From Mycogone perniciosa (lineage: Eukaryota > Ascomycota > Sordariomycetes > Hypocreales > Hypocreaceae), in contig JAOALB010000103.1 of NCBI GenBank assembly GCA_025331125.1, forward strand, positions 124,001 through 188,000: 64,000 bases of DNA, read 5' to 3'. The notes beneath the pieces are model-generated. The model did not search any database, was not told the origin of the DNA, and saw nothing but the letters and a program-made list of their open reading frames with translations. Made by a program: the position numbers and the translations under genes. Positions 1-9,945 of this stretch are shown here, piece after piece; the stretch's first letter is position 1, and the number at the start of each line of letters is the position of its first letter.

Positions 1-808
1 GTACTCGTATGCCATGTTCCAGAGGATGCTAAAGACTCGTCACTCTTCATCGATACTATCCCGATCCCGCAATATGCACCCCATTGTTGTTTTGGTATCC
101 CGGACAATGTGACGACTCTGCGGGTCAATCTGCCAGCCAATGTGGGTAGCATTAAGATTGCAATCTCGGTTCATGCTAGCTTCTTTTTAATAACTCAACA
201 CTACCTACGAGTACTCGTACGAGTAGTCCTAGTAGTACCTAGGAATACGAGTCTATACACGGTTTCTCGGCCAAAAACATGCAACACAATGTTGATTTTC
301 TAATCCCCGTTGCCCGCTGCAGGATCCCGCGCCTTGTCCGATGCAACAACGCACGCGCAACCGAACAAACGAGGGGACTTGAGGTGCTTGGGCCTGTTAC
401 AGTAGCCGCTGGTTTGGGTTTGATCTTTGTGCTTCATCATGCTGCGATGTCCATATGTCCGACACCCTCTTCCCCATGCCATGTCATTTGCCATTGTTGG
501 CGAATTCCAAGAAACTTGCAAAATAGCATCAGCCTGCAAAGCCTCCAACCTCATCTGCTAAAAAAGAAATGGTTTCTTTCACAAATACTCGAGCTCATGG
601 CCCCATGGATTGTTATTTTTAGAGTCCTTGGTCAAGATATTAGTCAAAGTGGACATATGAAAACAACAGAACCCTTGAGGGTTATTTATGTCCAAGTATG
701 TGACAGAGAAAAAGATAACAAAAAAGACCATCAGCGTCAGAAAAACCAGTATCCCTCCTATTTTTGGGTGATACGATCTTCTCCAAGATGCGCAAAAAAG
801 AAAGGATC
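1..808. other. Intergenic, no gene seen
   Basis: I see no convincing gene in this stretch. Short open frames lack conserved-looking sequence and proper splice structure. Around 205-250 there is a run of CGAGTACTCGTACGAGTAG-like self-complementary sequence, in the style of the short palindromes found elsewhere in this window. Confidence 0.6.
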
Positions 809-879
809 TCTCCCGCCGGGAATTGAACCCGGGTCTCAAGCGTGACAAGCTTGCATACTGACCACTATACTACGGAAGA
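809..879 (-). tRNA. tRNA-Asp (anticodon GTC)
   Basis: Read on the minus strand, this folds as a tRNA without an intron. The 7-bp acceptor stem pairs TCTTCCG with CGGGAGA, with one G:U. The D-arm holds the A-box-like TAGTGGTCAGTATGC. The anticodon stem CAAGC/GCTTG encloses loop TTGTCAC with anticodon GTC. The T-arm CCGGGTTCAATTCCCGG contains the B box GGTTCAATTCC. No CCA is encoded, as expected for a eukaryotic nuclear tRNA. It stands alone; the nearest protein gene is more than 2 kb away. Confidence 0.93.
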
Positions 880-3150
880 TGTAACCAGGCGTTGTAGCGC
901 CTGTTGTAGGTGGATCACGTGCTGGGAGAGGAACTCATTTGCATTTTGAAGGGCTCACTCTCAGCCACACGCCTCTGATTGATTCAATGCGTCTCATCGC
1001 CACACATTCATTCCTCAATGCACCTGGGGTCTCACACCGTTTCATTCGTTTGAAACAGTTGACATTAGGACACCCATTTTCTGAACGCGCGCCTTTGCAT
1101 ACGCGCCGCGCGGGATCGAAATCTTACAGGTGACCACTCCGTAGATGGGCATGTAAAACAGTTATGTACATACGAAGCACGGAGCCTGTAAGCTGCAAGC
1201 TGTAGACGTGTTCGGAGGGCGGGGATGTCGCTTTTTGTTAATTCAATCCACTAATAAGTATTTAAGTGTGTATCCTTGAGTTTCTTTACTGATGCTTCTC
1301 GGTCTTTCAGGGTTGGTTTATCATTTCGTGTATTGGACTATTATCAGGTGGTGTGTTGTTGTGGTATATGGAACGCCTGGTCCTCCACTAGGATTTTGAA
1401 TATTCACCTTAGTAGTCGGCCAATCAGTGTTCTTGAAAGCAACGACCACAAAGATAAAAAGCACACAATAAAATGAGAAGAGGCTAGAAAATGTGCAATG
1501 GAAAGAATACATCAACCTATATTGAGCTAGAAAAAAATGCCTGGCGGCAAAATGGTATAAGAAACTGCACGCTCATTGAAGTGCTCCAGGGTAAGCGTGA
1601 AGATGGGCTGATGGGCTCCGCAGTGCAGTTTTCCTACTACTATTCGCTTGTTCCGTTGAAATGCATGCTGGTTCGCTCTGTTTCATCAAACGACCTGCGG
1701 CTTATTGTATTACTATCAGTGATCACGACGGAGTACAGCGGTTCTTTGTTGATTCGGTTGGGAAAGTGCTCGGGTCCGTCCGACCCACTGCTAGGAGCCG
1801 GACTTGACTTGGAGTCCGGGACGGAGATCGTGAGATGCGGAAATCGAGTTGAGACGGGTAATTAGACGGGATGGGGCCAAGCCGATTTCCCGTCCTACTC
1901 CGCAATGAAAGATGAATGGTTGTCAACACTCCTATTAGTTCTAGACAGAAGAAGGCATTCATTTTGTTTTACGAACTGGCTGATTTGGATCATACCCCAT
2001 TTCGGTACTACTCTGATGTACCTACCTCAGGACGATGTCATCCGCGATGACACTTTGCTGGCTTGTCATCAGTTTTCCTTGAAGTCGCTAGACATATTCT
2101 AGTGACATCCCTTGACCACAAGTTTAAAAGATCTGCAAGGAGCCTACCGTTACAGCCAGCACCTGACGTAGATGCCCACCACCGAGATTGGATGACCTTG
2201 CACGTGAGTGCTACTGAAGATACTACCTATGTACATACGTAAATACCCAACCTATTGGCATGGCAAGGATACAGACGGTCTTGGCGGTGTTGGGTGGATG
2301 ATCAGCGCGAAGAATGGCTAAACTTTGCGCGACGCTGAAATACCCACCAGGCCACACTGCAATCTTGGGTCTATTAGAGGTCTATCTAATAATGGCCTGG
2401 ACGGAGCGTGGAATGACGATGTCCGAGGCGATCTTAGATTCCCGTCGCCACCTAGGGGAAAAAAAAATTCAATTATTGGGATGCATCCCCTGAGAGGTGC
2501 GTGTACTAATAGTAGCAACTGCTGCTGGAGCTGTATACACGAGTAAGAAGGGGGAGCCAAGCATCTTATCTTGTGCGGTACGACGCTACTACTACGTAGT
2601 CACATACCGTGTCTCTTTTTTCTCTCTGTTGTCTCGTGCCACACGCCCAATTGTCTCTCCTTTTCACAGACAACCATCGCCACACGCCTGTCTGTCTCTC
2701 TTATCGAGTGTGAAAGCTGGCGCCGCTATCCCGTTTGCTCTATTCGTGCGCCTGCTACGAAGTAGGTACAGTCAGACAGTCGCCCACACCCCTCCAGAGA
2801 CCCCCCAGAGACCCTCCCAAAAATCCACCGGTGACGTATCGCGAGGCTCGTGGCTCCCGAAGTGGTCATCTGCGTATGCGAAGCCCGGATTGGCGCGCCG
2901 TCCCGGGGCCTCTTCGCCTCTGTCTGGACGACTTCGCAGCCCGGCCCCATCTGCGCTGACTCTCGGCCTGCATCAGACAAAGACAAGTTGCAACCAAGAC
3001 CGCTGATTTGACTGTGTGTCCATTCTATTTCGTCACCCGACCCTATAGCACAGTAGTGCTCCGTAGCAGTACCTGTTGGGCCCCGACATCCTCGCCCACT
3101 CTCTCCGCCACCGTCCGTCTCCTTGCAGTTCTGTCCTTGGAATTGATTGA
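880..3150. other. Intergenic and 5' leader region
   Basis: I see no supported gene. From about 2600 to 3150 the plus strand is rich in pyrimidines and looks like the promoter/leader of the sugar transporter downstream. The only ATG between about 2570 and 3640 is at 2875; it opens a short frame of 27 codons ending at 2959, a possible upstream ORF in the transporter leader. Confidence 0.5.
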
Positions 3151-3642
3151 ATCAAGCGTGCAGGCGGGTGCTGCTGCTTAACAGCCCCAAAACCACCCAA
3201 AATTCCTCCGCCAAAGCCAAGCAGTCGACTCCCTTCCAACATTCCCCTGCGGACACTTCCTTTGCGTTCCGAACACGACTTCGACTCGCCATCGGCGTCG
3301 CTACTACCATCCCGGGGAGACGACGCCCCTCATCTCCGTCGCCCATCGTCCGTCTCCGAGTCGTCATCGTCCTGGACCGATACGGGCGATATTGGCGACC
3401 AATACGGTGACGAGCACGACCCTGTCCGCCTCCAGCTCCCCGGGGACATCGAGGACGAACTGCTGGCTGGAGTCCAGCGTCGCCATCAGAAGCAGCACAA
3501 GAAGGTCCGCATCCACGATCCTTCGCCGCGGCGACACCATCGCTCCCACTCGCAGTCCCGCACCATCGATAAAGAGGCCATCAAGGTCCCGGACTTTCGT
3601 CGTCGACCTCCTAGTCGAGCAGAACGCTGCGTTGGCTTCATC
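3151..3642 (+). other. In-frame ATG-less 5' extension of the sugar transporter
   Basis: The transporter frame has no stop from 3151 to its first ATG at 3643 (164 codons) and no ATG in that stretch. The predicted peptide is hydrophilic, Ser/Arg/His-rich and protein-like, for example KEAIKVPDFRRRPPSRAERC just before the ATG. It could be coding sequence reached from an upstream exon, a non-AUG start (a TTG lies at 3262), or simply a stop-poor GC-rich leader. No upstream ATG with a good donor was found. Confidence 0.4.
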
Positions 3643-5573
3643 ATGGCGGGATCTACGGGCTCCGTCCACGGCCTCGTGGGCAAGGCCCTGCTGTATGCTC
3701 TACCATCCCATCCCGCTTCCTCGGCCATTTATCTGGAGGCACACGAGCTAACCGACATGTTCATTACAGGTATTTTACCAGTGTGTTCGTTTCTTTAGGC
3801 GTGTTTCTCTTCGGCTATGATCAAGGCGTTATGTCGGGCATTATCACGTAGGCCTCCCTCACGTTGCTGCTCAGGCCATCATGACTGACCAGAGACTGAC
3901 GTTCAACTCGCAGGGGCCCATACTTTAATGACTACTTTGACCACCCCTCCAAGGCCCATGTTGGGACTATGGTTGCTATTTTAGAAATCGGTGCATTCAT
4001 AACTTCCCTAATTGTTGGTCGCGTTGGCGATATCATCGGTCGACGAAAGACCATCCTGTATGGTTCCTGCATCTTCTTCGTGGGAGGAGCTCTGCAGACC
4101 ATGGCCACCTCAATGGCGATGGTGATGGTTGGACGTATTATTGCCGGTTTTGGTGTTGGTATGCTGTCCACCATCGTGCCCGTCTACCAGTCGGAGATTT
4201 CTCCTCCGCACAACCGCGGACAGCTTGCCTGTATCGAGTTCTCCGGCAACATTCTTGGTTACACTACCTCCGTGTGGGTTGACTACGGCTGTGGCTTCAT
4301 CGAGAGCAACATGTCCTGGCGTGTTCCCCTTTTCATGCAGTGTGTCATGGGTGCTCTTCTGGCATTGGGAAGCTTGGTCATTGTGGAGACCCCGAGGTAA
4401 ACAATATTACCACCAAACTTGCTGTCCAGGTTTCGATACTAACAACTCCAGATGGCTTCTTGACAACGACCGTGACGAAGAAGGTATGGTGGTCATTGCT
4501 AACCTTTATGGCGGGGGAGATATCCATGATCCCAAGGCCCGTGAAGAGTACCGTGAGATCAAAATGGACGTTCTTATTCAGCGTCAAGAGGGTGAGCGAA
4601 CGTATGCCGAAATGTTCCGCCGATACCGCACCCGGGTCTTCATCGCAATGTCGGCCCAGGCTCTGGCACAACTTGACGGCATCAACGTCATTTCCTACTA
4701 TGCACCATACGTCTTCGAGTCTGCTGGCTGGGTTGGGCACGATGCTGTTCTCATGACCGGCATAAACGGTATAACCTACTTGCTCGCCACTATTCTGCCA
4801 TGGTATCTTGTGGACCGATGGGGTAGACGAAAAATCCTCCTTTCAGGAGCTGTGCTCATGGCAATCTCCCTTTCGCTCATCTCCTACTTCCTGTACCTTG
4901 ATATCAAGTGGACTCCTCGGTTGGTCGTTCTGTTTGTCATCATTTACAATGCCGCCTTTGGTTATTCATGGGGCCCGATTCCATGGCTCTACCCCCCCGA
5001 AATCTTGCCGCTTAGTATTCGTTCTAAGGGCGCTAGCTTGTCAACGGCTACGAACTGGGCCTTCAACTGGCTGGTTGGTGAAATGACACCTATTCTGCAG
5101 GAGTGGATTAAGTGGCGCCTGTATCTCCTCCATGCGTTCTTCTGTGTGGCCAGTTTTGTTATTGGTAATGTCCAAAGGGTTGTCTATCTCACAGCGTATG
5201 CTAACAAATATCCGCAGTCTACTTTATCTATCCAGAGACATGCGGTGTCCGACTCGAGGATATGGACTCATTGTTTGGCGACGCCAGCACTGTAGCGGGC
5301 ACTCCTTCCATCCATGCCGAAACCGGGTCGTTGATTCGAGGTGGTTCACCGATTGGATCCGGTCGTTACAACGCCGGCCAGCCTTCAATTCCCGGGCTTA
5401 CTCTCACCCCGGATGATGATGACGATGGCAAATTCCAGAACCAGACAGGTGGCCAAGACCGAAGCATCGGTGGGTGGTTATCTAGAGTCGTTGGCCGTAG
5501 TCGTGCGGGTAGCCCAGGAAGCGGCCAATATGCTCCTCTTGATCAACAGGAGGAGGGCAGCCGCAGCAATTGA
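3643..5573 (+). CDS. MFS sugar transporter (sugar/H+ symporter type)
   Basis: Major facilitator superfamily sugar porter, expected to import a monosaccharide across the plasma membrane; the substrate cannot be told. Exons: 3643-3692, 3770-3847, 3914-4396, 4452-5164, 5218-5573. All four introns are GT-AG and the frame closes to 559 aa. Family hallmarks: YFTSVFVSLGVFLFGYDQG at TM1, GRVGDIIGRRK (loop 2-3), PVYQSEISPPHNRG, ETPRWLL, the QLDGINVISYYAP segment of TM7, VDRWGRRK, and PETCGVRLEDMD after TM12. The C-tail is a long hydrophilic extension with acidic and Ser/Gly runs. The start is uncertain: 3643 is the first in-frame ATG, but the frame stays open back to 3151 (see next entry), so the protein may be longer. 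The family is clear; the substrate is not. Confidence 0.9.
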
Positions 5574-6219
5574 AGAGGCCGTCTTTGAATTCGCGTCGAT
5601 AGAATTTTTGCATATAGATTGCGGAACGAGACCTTCATACATTGGTCTTCCGCGTTAGGGCACTACTTTGGCTTAGACTTCAAGGACTGCCGTAGCACGC
5701 GAAACTAGTGTGTTCAATACACGAGAGGGACACATTATGGATATGATAACATGGGGTGCGGCGCATGGGAACAATGGGCAATCAGAACAACCCTCCCAAG
5801 ACCATGTTGGTCTTGTAGTGAAGGGATTGTCTTGAATTGCCTTTAGGCAAATACGTAAAGGTCTCAATGACGGGCATTGAGAGGACAAATTAGACATGTC
5901 GGAGTATAATGTCGGGTACATGAGTTCAGTCAGACAAAGCCATGCCGTTGATGCGTGTAACTCGGCAGGATCAAGAGCTACCTATATAGAGAGGCCTGTC
6001 CCTGGTTTATCCATCTGAATGAGACATATTCCTTCACCCTAAAACGCGATAAGTGTATGGGTTTTTATAACCTATGACTGTAGAATACACCTTCAGATAT
6101 TACTGTTGAAATCAATTGGTCCGTGCACAGACTTCAACACACTGTGCTTGTAAATCCATTTAATATTCCAGAGCAACATTCGTGTAAACCATGGAAATAA
6201 TATCATAAATAAAAAAACA
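5574..6219. other. Intergenic, no gene seen
   Basis: 3' flank of the sugar transporter and promoter of the LYR gene. No open frame with splice support and no repeat worth naming was seen. Confidence 0.6.
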
Positions 6220-6718
6220 ATGGCATCTAAACTCGACATAATACAAGGATACCGGCATCTCTACCGAGGTCTTCTCCGAGCCGTCCAATATACCATTCCG
6301 GCACGGTACGTCGCGCGGGACCAACTCCGAGCAGCCTTCCGAGCGCGCGACGCAAACTGGGACGCCGAGGGAGTGAAGCGGACGGTGTGGTTTCTCCAAG
6401 CTGCGGCGAAGGAGAGAGGGTTGGAGCATAGGATTTTGAAGAATTTGATACGGGTGAGGTTGAACAAGGTGGAGGAGTTGGAACGTTGGAAGAGAGTGTT
6501 GCATGAGAAGAGCCACAAGTGAGTTTTTTTCTTTTTCTTTCTTTTTTTCCCCGTCTTTCTTCACCTTTCGTCTTCCTTTTTATGTCTGCGTTGGGAGGGA
6601 TTTGGGACTGATGTGAGGTGATAGGAATGATCTGAAGCAGCAGCAGCAGACTGCGACACATCATTATGATATGACTATTGCGATGCTCAATAAGAGTATG
6701 GGTTTGTGCTTGCGATGA
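6220..6718 (+). CDS. LYR-motif (Complex1_LYR-like / DUF1763) protein
   Basis: Small basic protein of 130 aa. Exons 6220-6518 and 6625-6718; the intron starts GTGAGT and ends GATAG. The tripeptide L-Y-R at residues 14-16 sits inside a helix (GYRHLYRGLLRAV), and a conserved-position Phe follows in QLRAAFR, the usual LYR...F arrangement. LYR proteins are small mitochondrial adaptors that bind acyl carrier protein and help assemble respiratory complexes, Fe-S proteins or the mitoribosome; the exact client of this member is not known to me. The last exon adds a Gln run and ends MLNKSMGLCLR, which I recall as typical of the fungal DUF1763 group. Function beyond LYR membership is inference. Confidence 0.85.
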
Positions 6719-7187
6719 GGCGTGATAATGAACGGCTGTCATTTCAAAACGTCCCGAGACCGGGGGCCGTTAAAACCGTGGTTTCTTGAGATATTATTTT
6801 GGGGATGTATGAGAAAGGATCGCTTCCGAGTTTCAGGGAATACTCAAGAGCTCTCAACGATACACACCAGTCACAAATGGAAGTAGAGGAGAAGGTGTAT
6901 CTGCTTGTCATGTAAATGTATAATGTGATTCTTTCTGTATGAATATTGCAGTCATATCGACTGCATCTATCTCCGCTCTACATCTACATATCAATGGTGA
7001 CATGTCACAATATTAGTTACAAGGGTACTGATTTGTACGATTCCTCAGATTGACCTTAATTGCACCCCAAACGAAAACTGACAGTAAAGTTACAGAGTCG
7101 AGATATACCACCTCGCTGGCCAACCGATGCCGTAAACCCAAACATCCCAATGACCGCCCCAATAAAAATGCACACAATGCTCTCTTC
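6719..7187. other. Convergent intergenic spacer, no gene seen
   Basis: Lies between the 3' ends of the LYR gene and frataxin. AT-rich in places and probably made of the two 3' UTRs. Nothing else seen. Confidence 0.6.
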
Positions 7188-7828
7188 TTAGCTTTCCAGA
7201 TCCACACCCATCTCCTTCAAGATGAGCTCATCCAAACTTGACCCGTCTCTGGAGTATATCCAGGATCCTGACCCTGTCCCCTCCTTGTCCCCTTGCCCTT
7301 CGCTCACAACGCACCAATCATATCGCTTTGGACCGGAGATTGGTGATGAAAGCCAGATCTGCTTGTTCGGAGGCTGCTTGTTGATAACGTAGGTGCCCTC
7401 TGATAATGTGATGGTCATGACACCAGACTGCAAGATTGGTTAGTACAATACGATTGTTGTGTAAGAGTAAGCACGCTGACCGAGAACTCAACGTCAATGC
7501 CCTCCTTAGTATCCTGTAGGAACTCGAACTTCTCCAGCACATTGTCCAAATATTCGTCCGCAATCTCGTGGTACTCTGGGTCAGACAGCTCTGCCACGGT
7601 ATAGTTCATCTCCGTCTTGGGTGCTGCCTTGACTGGGGTTTCGGTATCAGGCATTATGCCCTTATACAGCCTCGCACATGCTGAGAACGGTCGTCGCAAT
7701 GAAGGTGCTGAGGTAAGGGTGACACGAGAGGCGCTTGGGATAATTCGGGAGCTTGCGCGGGCTGCGGTGGGAGTTTGAACAGCTCGCGCAAAGAGTCGAG
7801 AAGCTTGGGCTACGCCGTTTCTTGACAT
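7188..7828 (-). CDS. yfh1: Frataxin, mitochondrial iron-sulfur assembly factor
   Basis: 195-aa frataxin. Exons (minus strand) 7828-7481 and 7427-7188; the 53-bp intron starts GTCAGC and ends TTGCAG. The N-terminal 55-60 residues are Arg/Ser/Ala-rich with almost no acids, a mitochondrial presequence. The mature part has the acidic first helix (SDPEYHEIADEYLDNVLEKF), the first strand (DVEFSSGVMTITL) and the family signature KQIWLSSPISGPKRYDW on the sheet face. Frataxin binds iron and activates the Nfs1-Isd11-Isu complex that builds Fe-S clusters in the matrix. Length and order match the fungal family. The nearby LYR protein belongs to a class that includes Isd11, but it is not Isd11 by sequence, so no link is claimed. 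Confidence 0.96.
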
Positions 7829-8312
7829 TGCGGATGACGCCGTTTGGCAGATGCAGAATCGTGCAAACTGGTGGAGGAGCTTTGCTCAAGAGTAGGTATC
7901 GAGAGGGATTCGCAGAGCGGTGGAGTCACGGATTCAGAAGGTCAATTTCGAATGCTATACACTCTTCTGCTGATGGCCAATTGCTGTCTTGTGAGGGGAG
8001 AACGAGGAGGTTGTGATGCTCCCCGCGCTGAAAGAGTGCCCTTGAGCTTCTGGAAGCTTGGAGCTGTGTTCTGAGCGAATGGCGTTATGCCCAATTGGAA
8101 TCAATCTTGCAAACAGCCAGTACTAATGGGTACACTGTATTTGCTGGGATATAAGCTGGTATAAATGTATTGATAAGTACTATATGCTTAGTCACACGTT
8201 GTATTGAACGTCGTCACTGGCCTGCTTGCGCGCCTTTGCAAGCCCCACCATTGGCGCCGACCTTCTATCAACATCCCGCCTATCACGAGAATGACGATAC
8301 TGTTCTACGACC
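7829..8312. other. Divergent promoter region, no gene seen
   Basis: Shared upstream region of frataxin (minus) and the AP-3 sigma gene (plus). Short open frames here lack support. Confidence 0.6.
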
Positions 8313-8940
8313 ATGATTAATGCGTTCTTGGTCTTCAATGGCCAAGGTCAGCCTCGGCTGACAAAGTTCTATACGCAGCTGGTAAGTTGCGAAAGCATCG
8401 TGCACCTGAAGTCTCGCGCGGACGACTCACCACGTTTCCTTGTAGGATACCAGCATCCAGCAGCGCCTGATATCCGAAATCTTTACCCTCGTGTCGAATC
8501 GCCCGTCTGGTTCCTGCAACTTCCTGCCGCTACCTCCCCTACTCGCCGCCTCCGGTACTTCCCATAGCTCATCCGAAGAGCAGAACGATGTCCCGTCGTT
8601 GGTGACGTACCGTCACTATGCTACCCTCTTTTTCATCATAATCTCTACATCGACCGAGTCCCCCCTTGCCCTGATCGACCTGATACAAGTGTATGTGGAG
8701 GCGCTTGACAAACTATTTGAGAATGTTTGCGAGCTCGATCTGATATTCAACTTCGAAACTCTACATTCTACCTTGTCGGAGATGATTATCGGGGGTGTCG
8801 TAATCGAGACGAGTTTAGATCGCATTGTGGCGGGAGTCAGAGCTCAGGGAACTGTCGCGAAGCGGCCGGTCAACGAGGGACGGAGCGCAATAGGCTCTGG
8901 CATTGGTATTGGCGGTAATTTTTCCTGGGCAGGGAGGTGA
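8313..8940 (+). CDS. aps3: AP-3 adaptor complex subunit sigma
   Basis: 187-aa small (sigma) chain of the AP-3 adaptor, which packs cargo into vesicles going from the Golgi to the vacuole. Exons 8313-8381 and 8446-8940; the intron starts GTAAGT and ends TTGTAG. The clathrin-adaptor small-chain fold is clear: MINAFLVFNGQGQPRLTKFY at the start, RHYATLFFIIISTSTESPLA in the middle, then LIDLIQVYVEALDKLFENVC and ELDLIFNF. A 20-25 residue insert (PLLAASGTSHSSSEEQND) lies in the loop before the central strand, as in fungal Aps3. The tail after residue 155 is Gly-rich and variable. The N-terminal MINAFLVFN form points to sigma-3 rather than sigma-1 or sigma-2. Confidence 0.95.
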
Positions 8941-9088
8941 TACAGCGTATGCGCCGGGTTGGGAGGAGAGTCAAATGAACTATCGAAAGTATATTCATAC
9001 AATTTTTTGAGCCCGACATGGGGGATATAACGCCAAACGCCGCATACGGACATACATCATACACTTTAACTGGCACATATCATACAAT

Positions 9089-9625
9089 TCATTTCGATTC
9101 TGGACCCTGCGATGGAGGGCGGAACTCTGGGCTGTCTTTTCGGCGTTCGTATCGCTTCTCGGGATCGAGGACTCCGAAGAGGTTGGCAGCGCGCCGTCGC
9201 ACCTATATCTCTGTATGAGTAATGAAAAATAACCTTGCTATAGACGGACACAAACCTCTTCAGATGGTTTATACTCTTGACCCCACCATTCGAATTCGGA
9301 GTAGAAGAGGAGCCATACCAGAGCGGCTTCGCATAATTAGCTTGCATGTCCGTGATCACATGGCCTTGAAAGGGAACTGACCGGCAATTGTGATGAGCTG
9401 CGCATACTTGATGCCCTTCTCCCATCTCGGCGACCTGCTCGCGAGAAGGATGCGACGCTTGTACTTCTTTTCGAATCGGAGCTGTTGCTGGTGATTCAGC
9501 TCTTTGAAATCAGGTGGCCACACTTTTCGGGCCTTGTATGGACTATTTGCGACAGTCAAAGGTACCCCCTTTGTCAGAGGCTCCTTCACTGATTGGGCTA
9601 CCCGCCTTATAATCGTTGGGAACAT
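9089..9625 (-). CDS. Small conserved-looking single-membrane-span protein, possibly mitochondrial
   Basis: I do not recognise a named family. The spliced product is 142 aa. Exons (minus strand) 9625-9382, 9326-9256 and 9202-9089; introns of 55 and 53 bp have GTCAGT...GCGAAG and GTTTGT...ATATAG borders, and the frame closes only with these. Residues 1-60 are basic with the pattern of a mitochondrial targeting or matrix-facing segment (MFPTIIRRVAQSVKEPLTKG). One hydrophobic span follows (about residues 75-92, LITIAAALVWLLFYSEFEWW). The tail is charged (RRRAANLFGVLDPEKRYERR). It is divergent from the leucyl-tRNA synthetase gene, 320 bp away. A small mitochondrial inner-membrane protein is a guess from composition only. 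Confidence 0.8.
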
Positions 9626-9945
9626 GATATCGTAGGAGAGGCGAAGCAATTATGACTCTTGCTCAATGACGCAGACTGATACTCCGCGAAAGAATGAACC
9701 AAACAAAAGCTCCAAGTACTAATAGGTACGTACCGAAACTTCACAGCCACAGTCCAGCCTCACAGCGGGCATCGGAGCGCCACAAAGTGCTTCCTAGGAA
9801 AATTGCCCCGCGATCGATTTTCACCCCTCCTCCTGCGCACCTGGACAGACCCCTCCTCTGAGTCAAGGGCAGTCGTAGGAGAAGCATAAGAAGGGCCAAT
9901 TCGAGGCTGGCTTTTGAAGCTCTCCTCATCGTTTCAACTGCAAAA
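9626..9945. promoter_or_regulatory. Bidirectional promoter region
   Basis: 320-bp shared upstream region of the small membrane-protein gene (minus) and leucyl-tRNA synthetase (plus). It contains a TGAGTCA element, listed separately. No further gene seen. Confidence 0.6.
9859..9865 (+). promoter_or_regulatory. Gcn4/CpcA-type element TGAGTCA upstream of LeuRS
   Basis: A perfect match to the TGA(G/C)TCA site bound by Gcn4/CpcA/CPC1, the activators of general amino-acid control, 81 bp before the LeuRS start codon. In yeast and filamentous fungi many aminoacyl-tRNA synthetase genes are under this control, so the position makes sense. A 7-mer can occur by chance, so regulation is inference. Confidence 0.55.

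Noticed and set aside
579..848. 89-codon minus-strand frame
   Set aside because: It runs into the tRNA-Asp gene and uses part of it as coding sequence.
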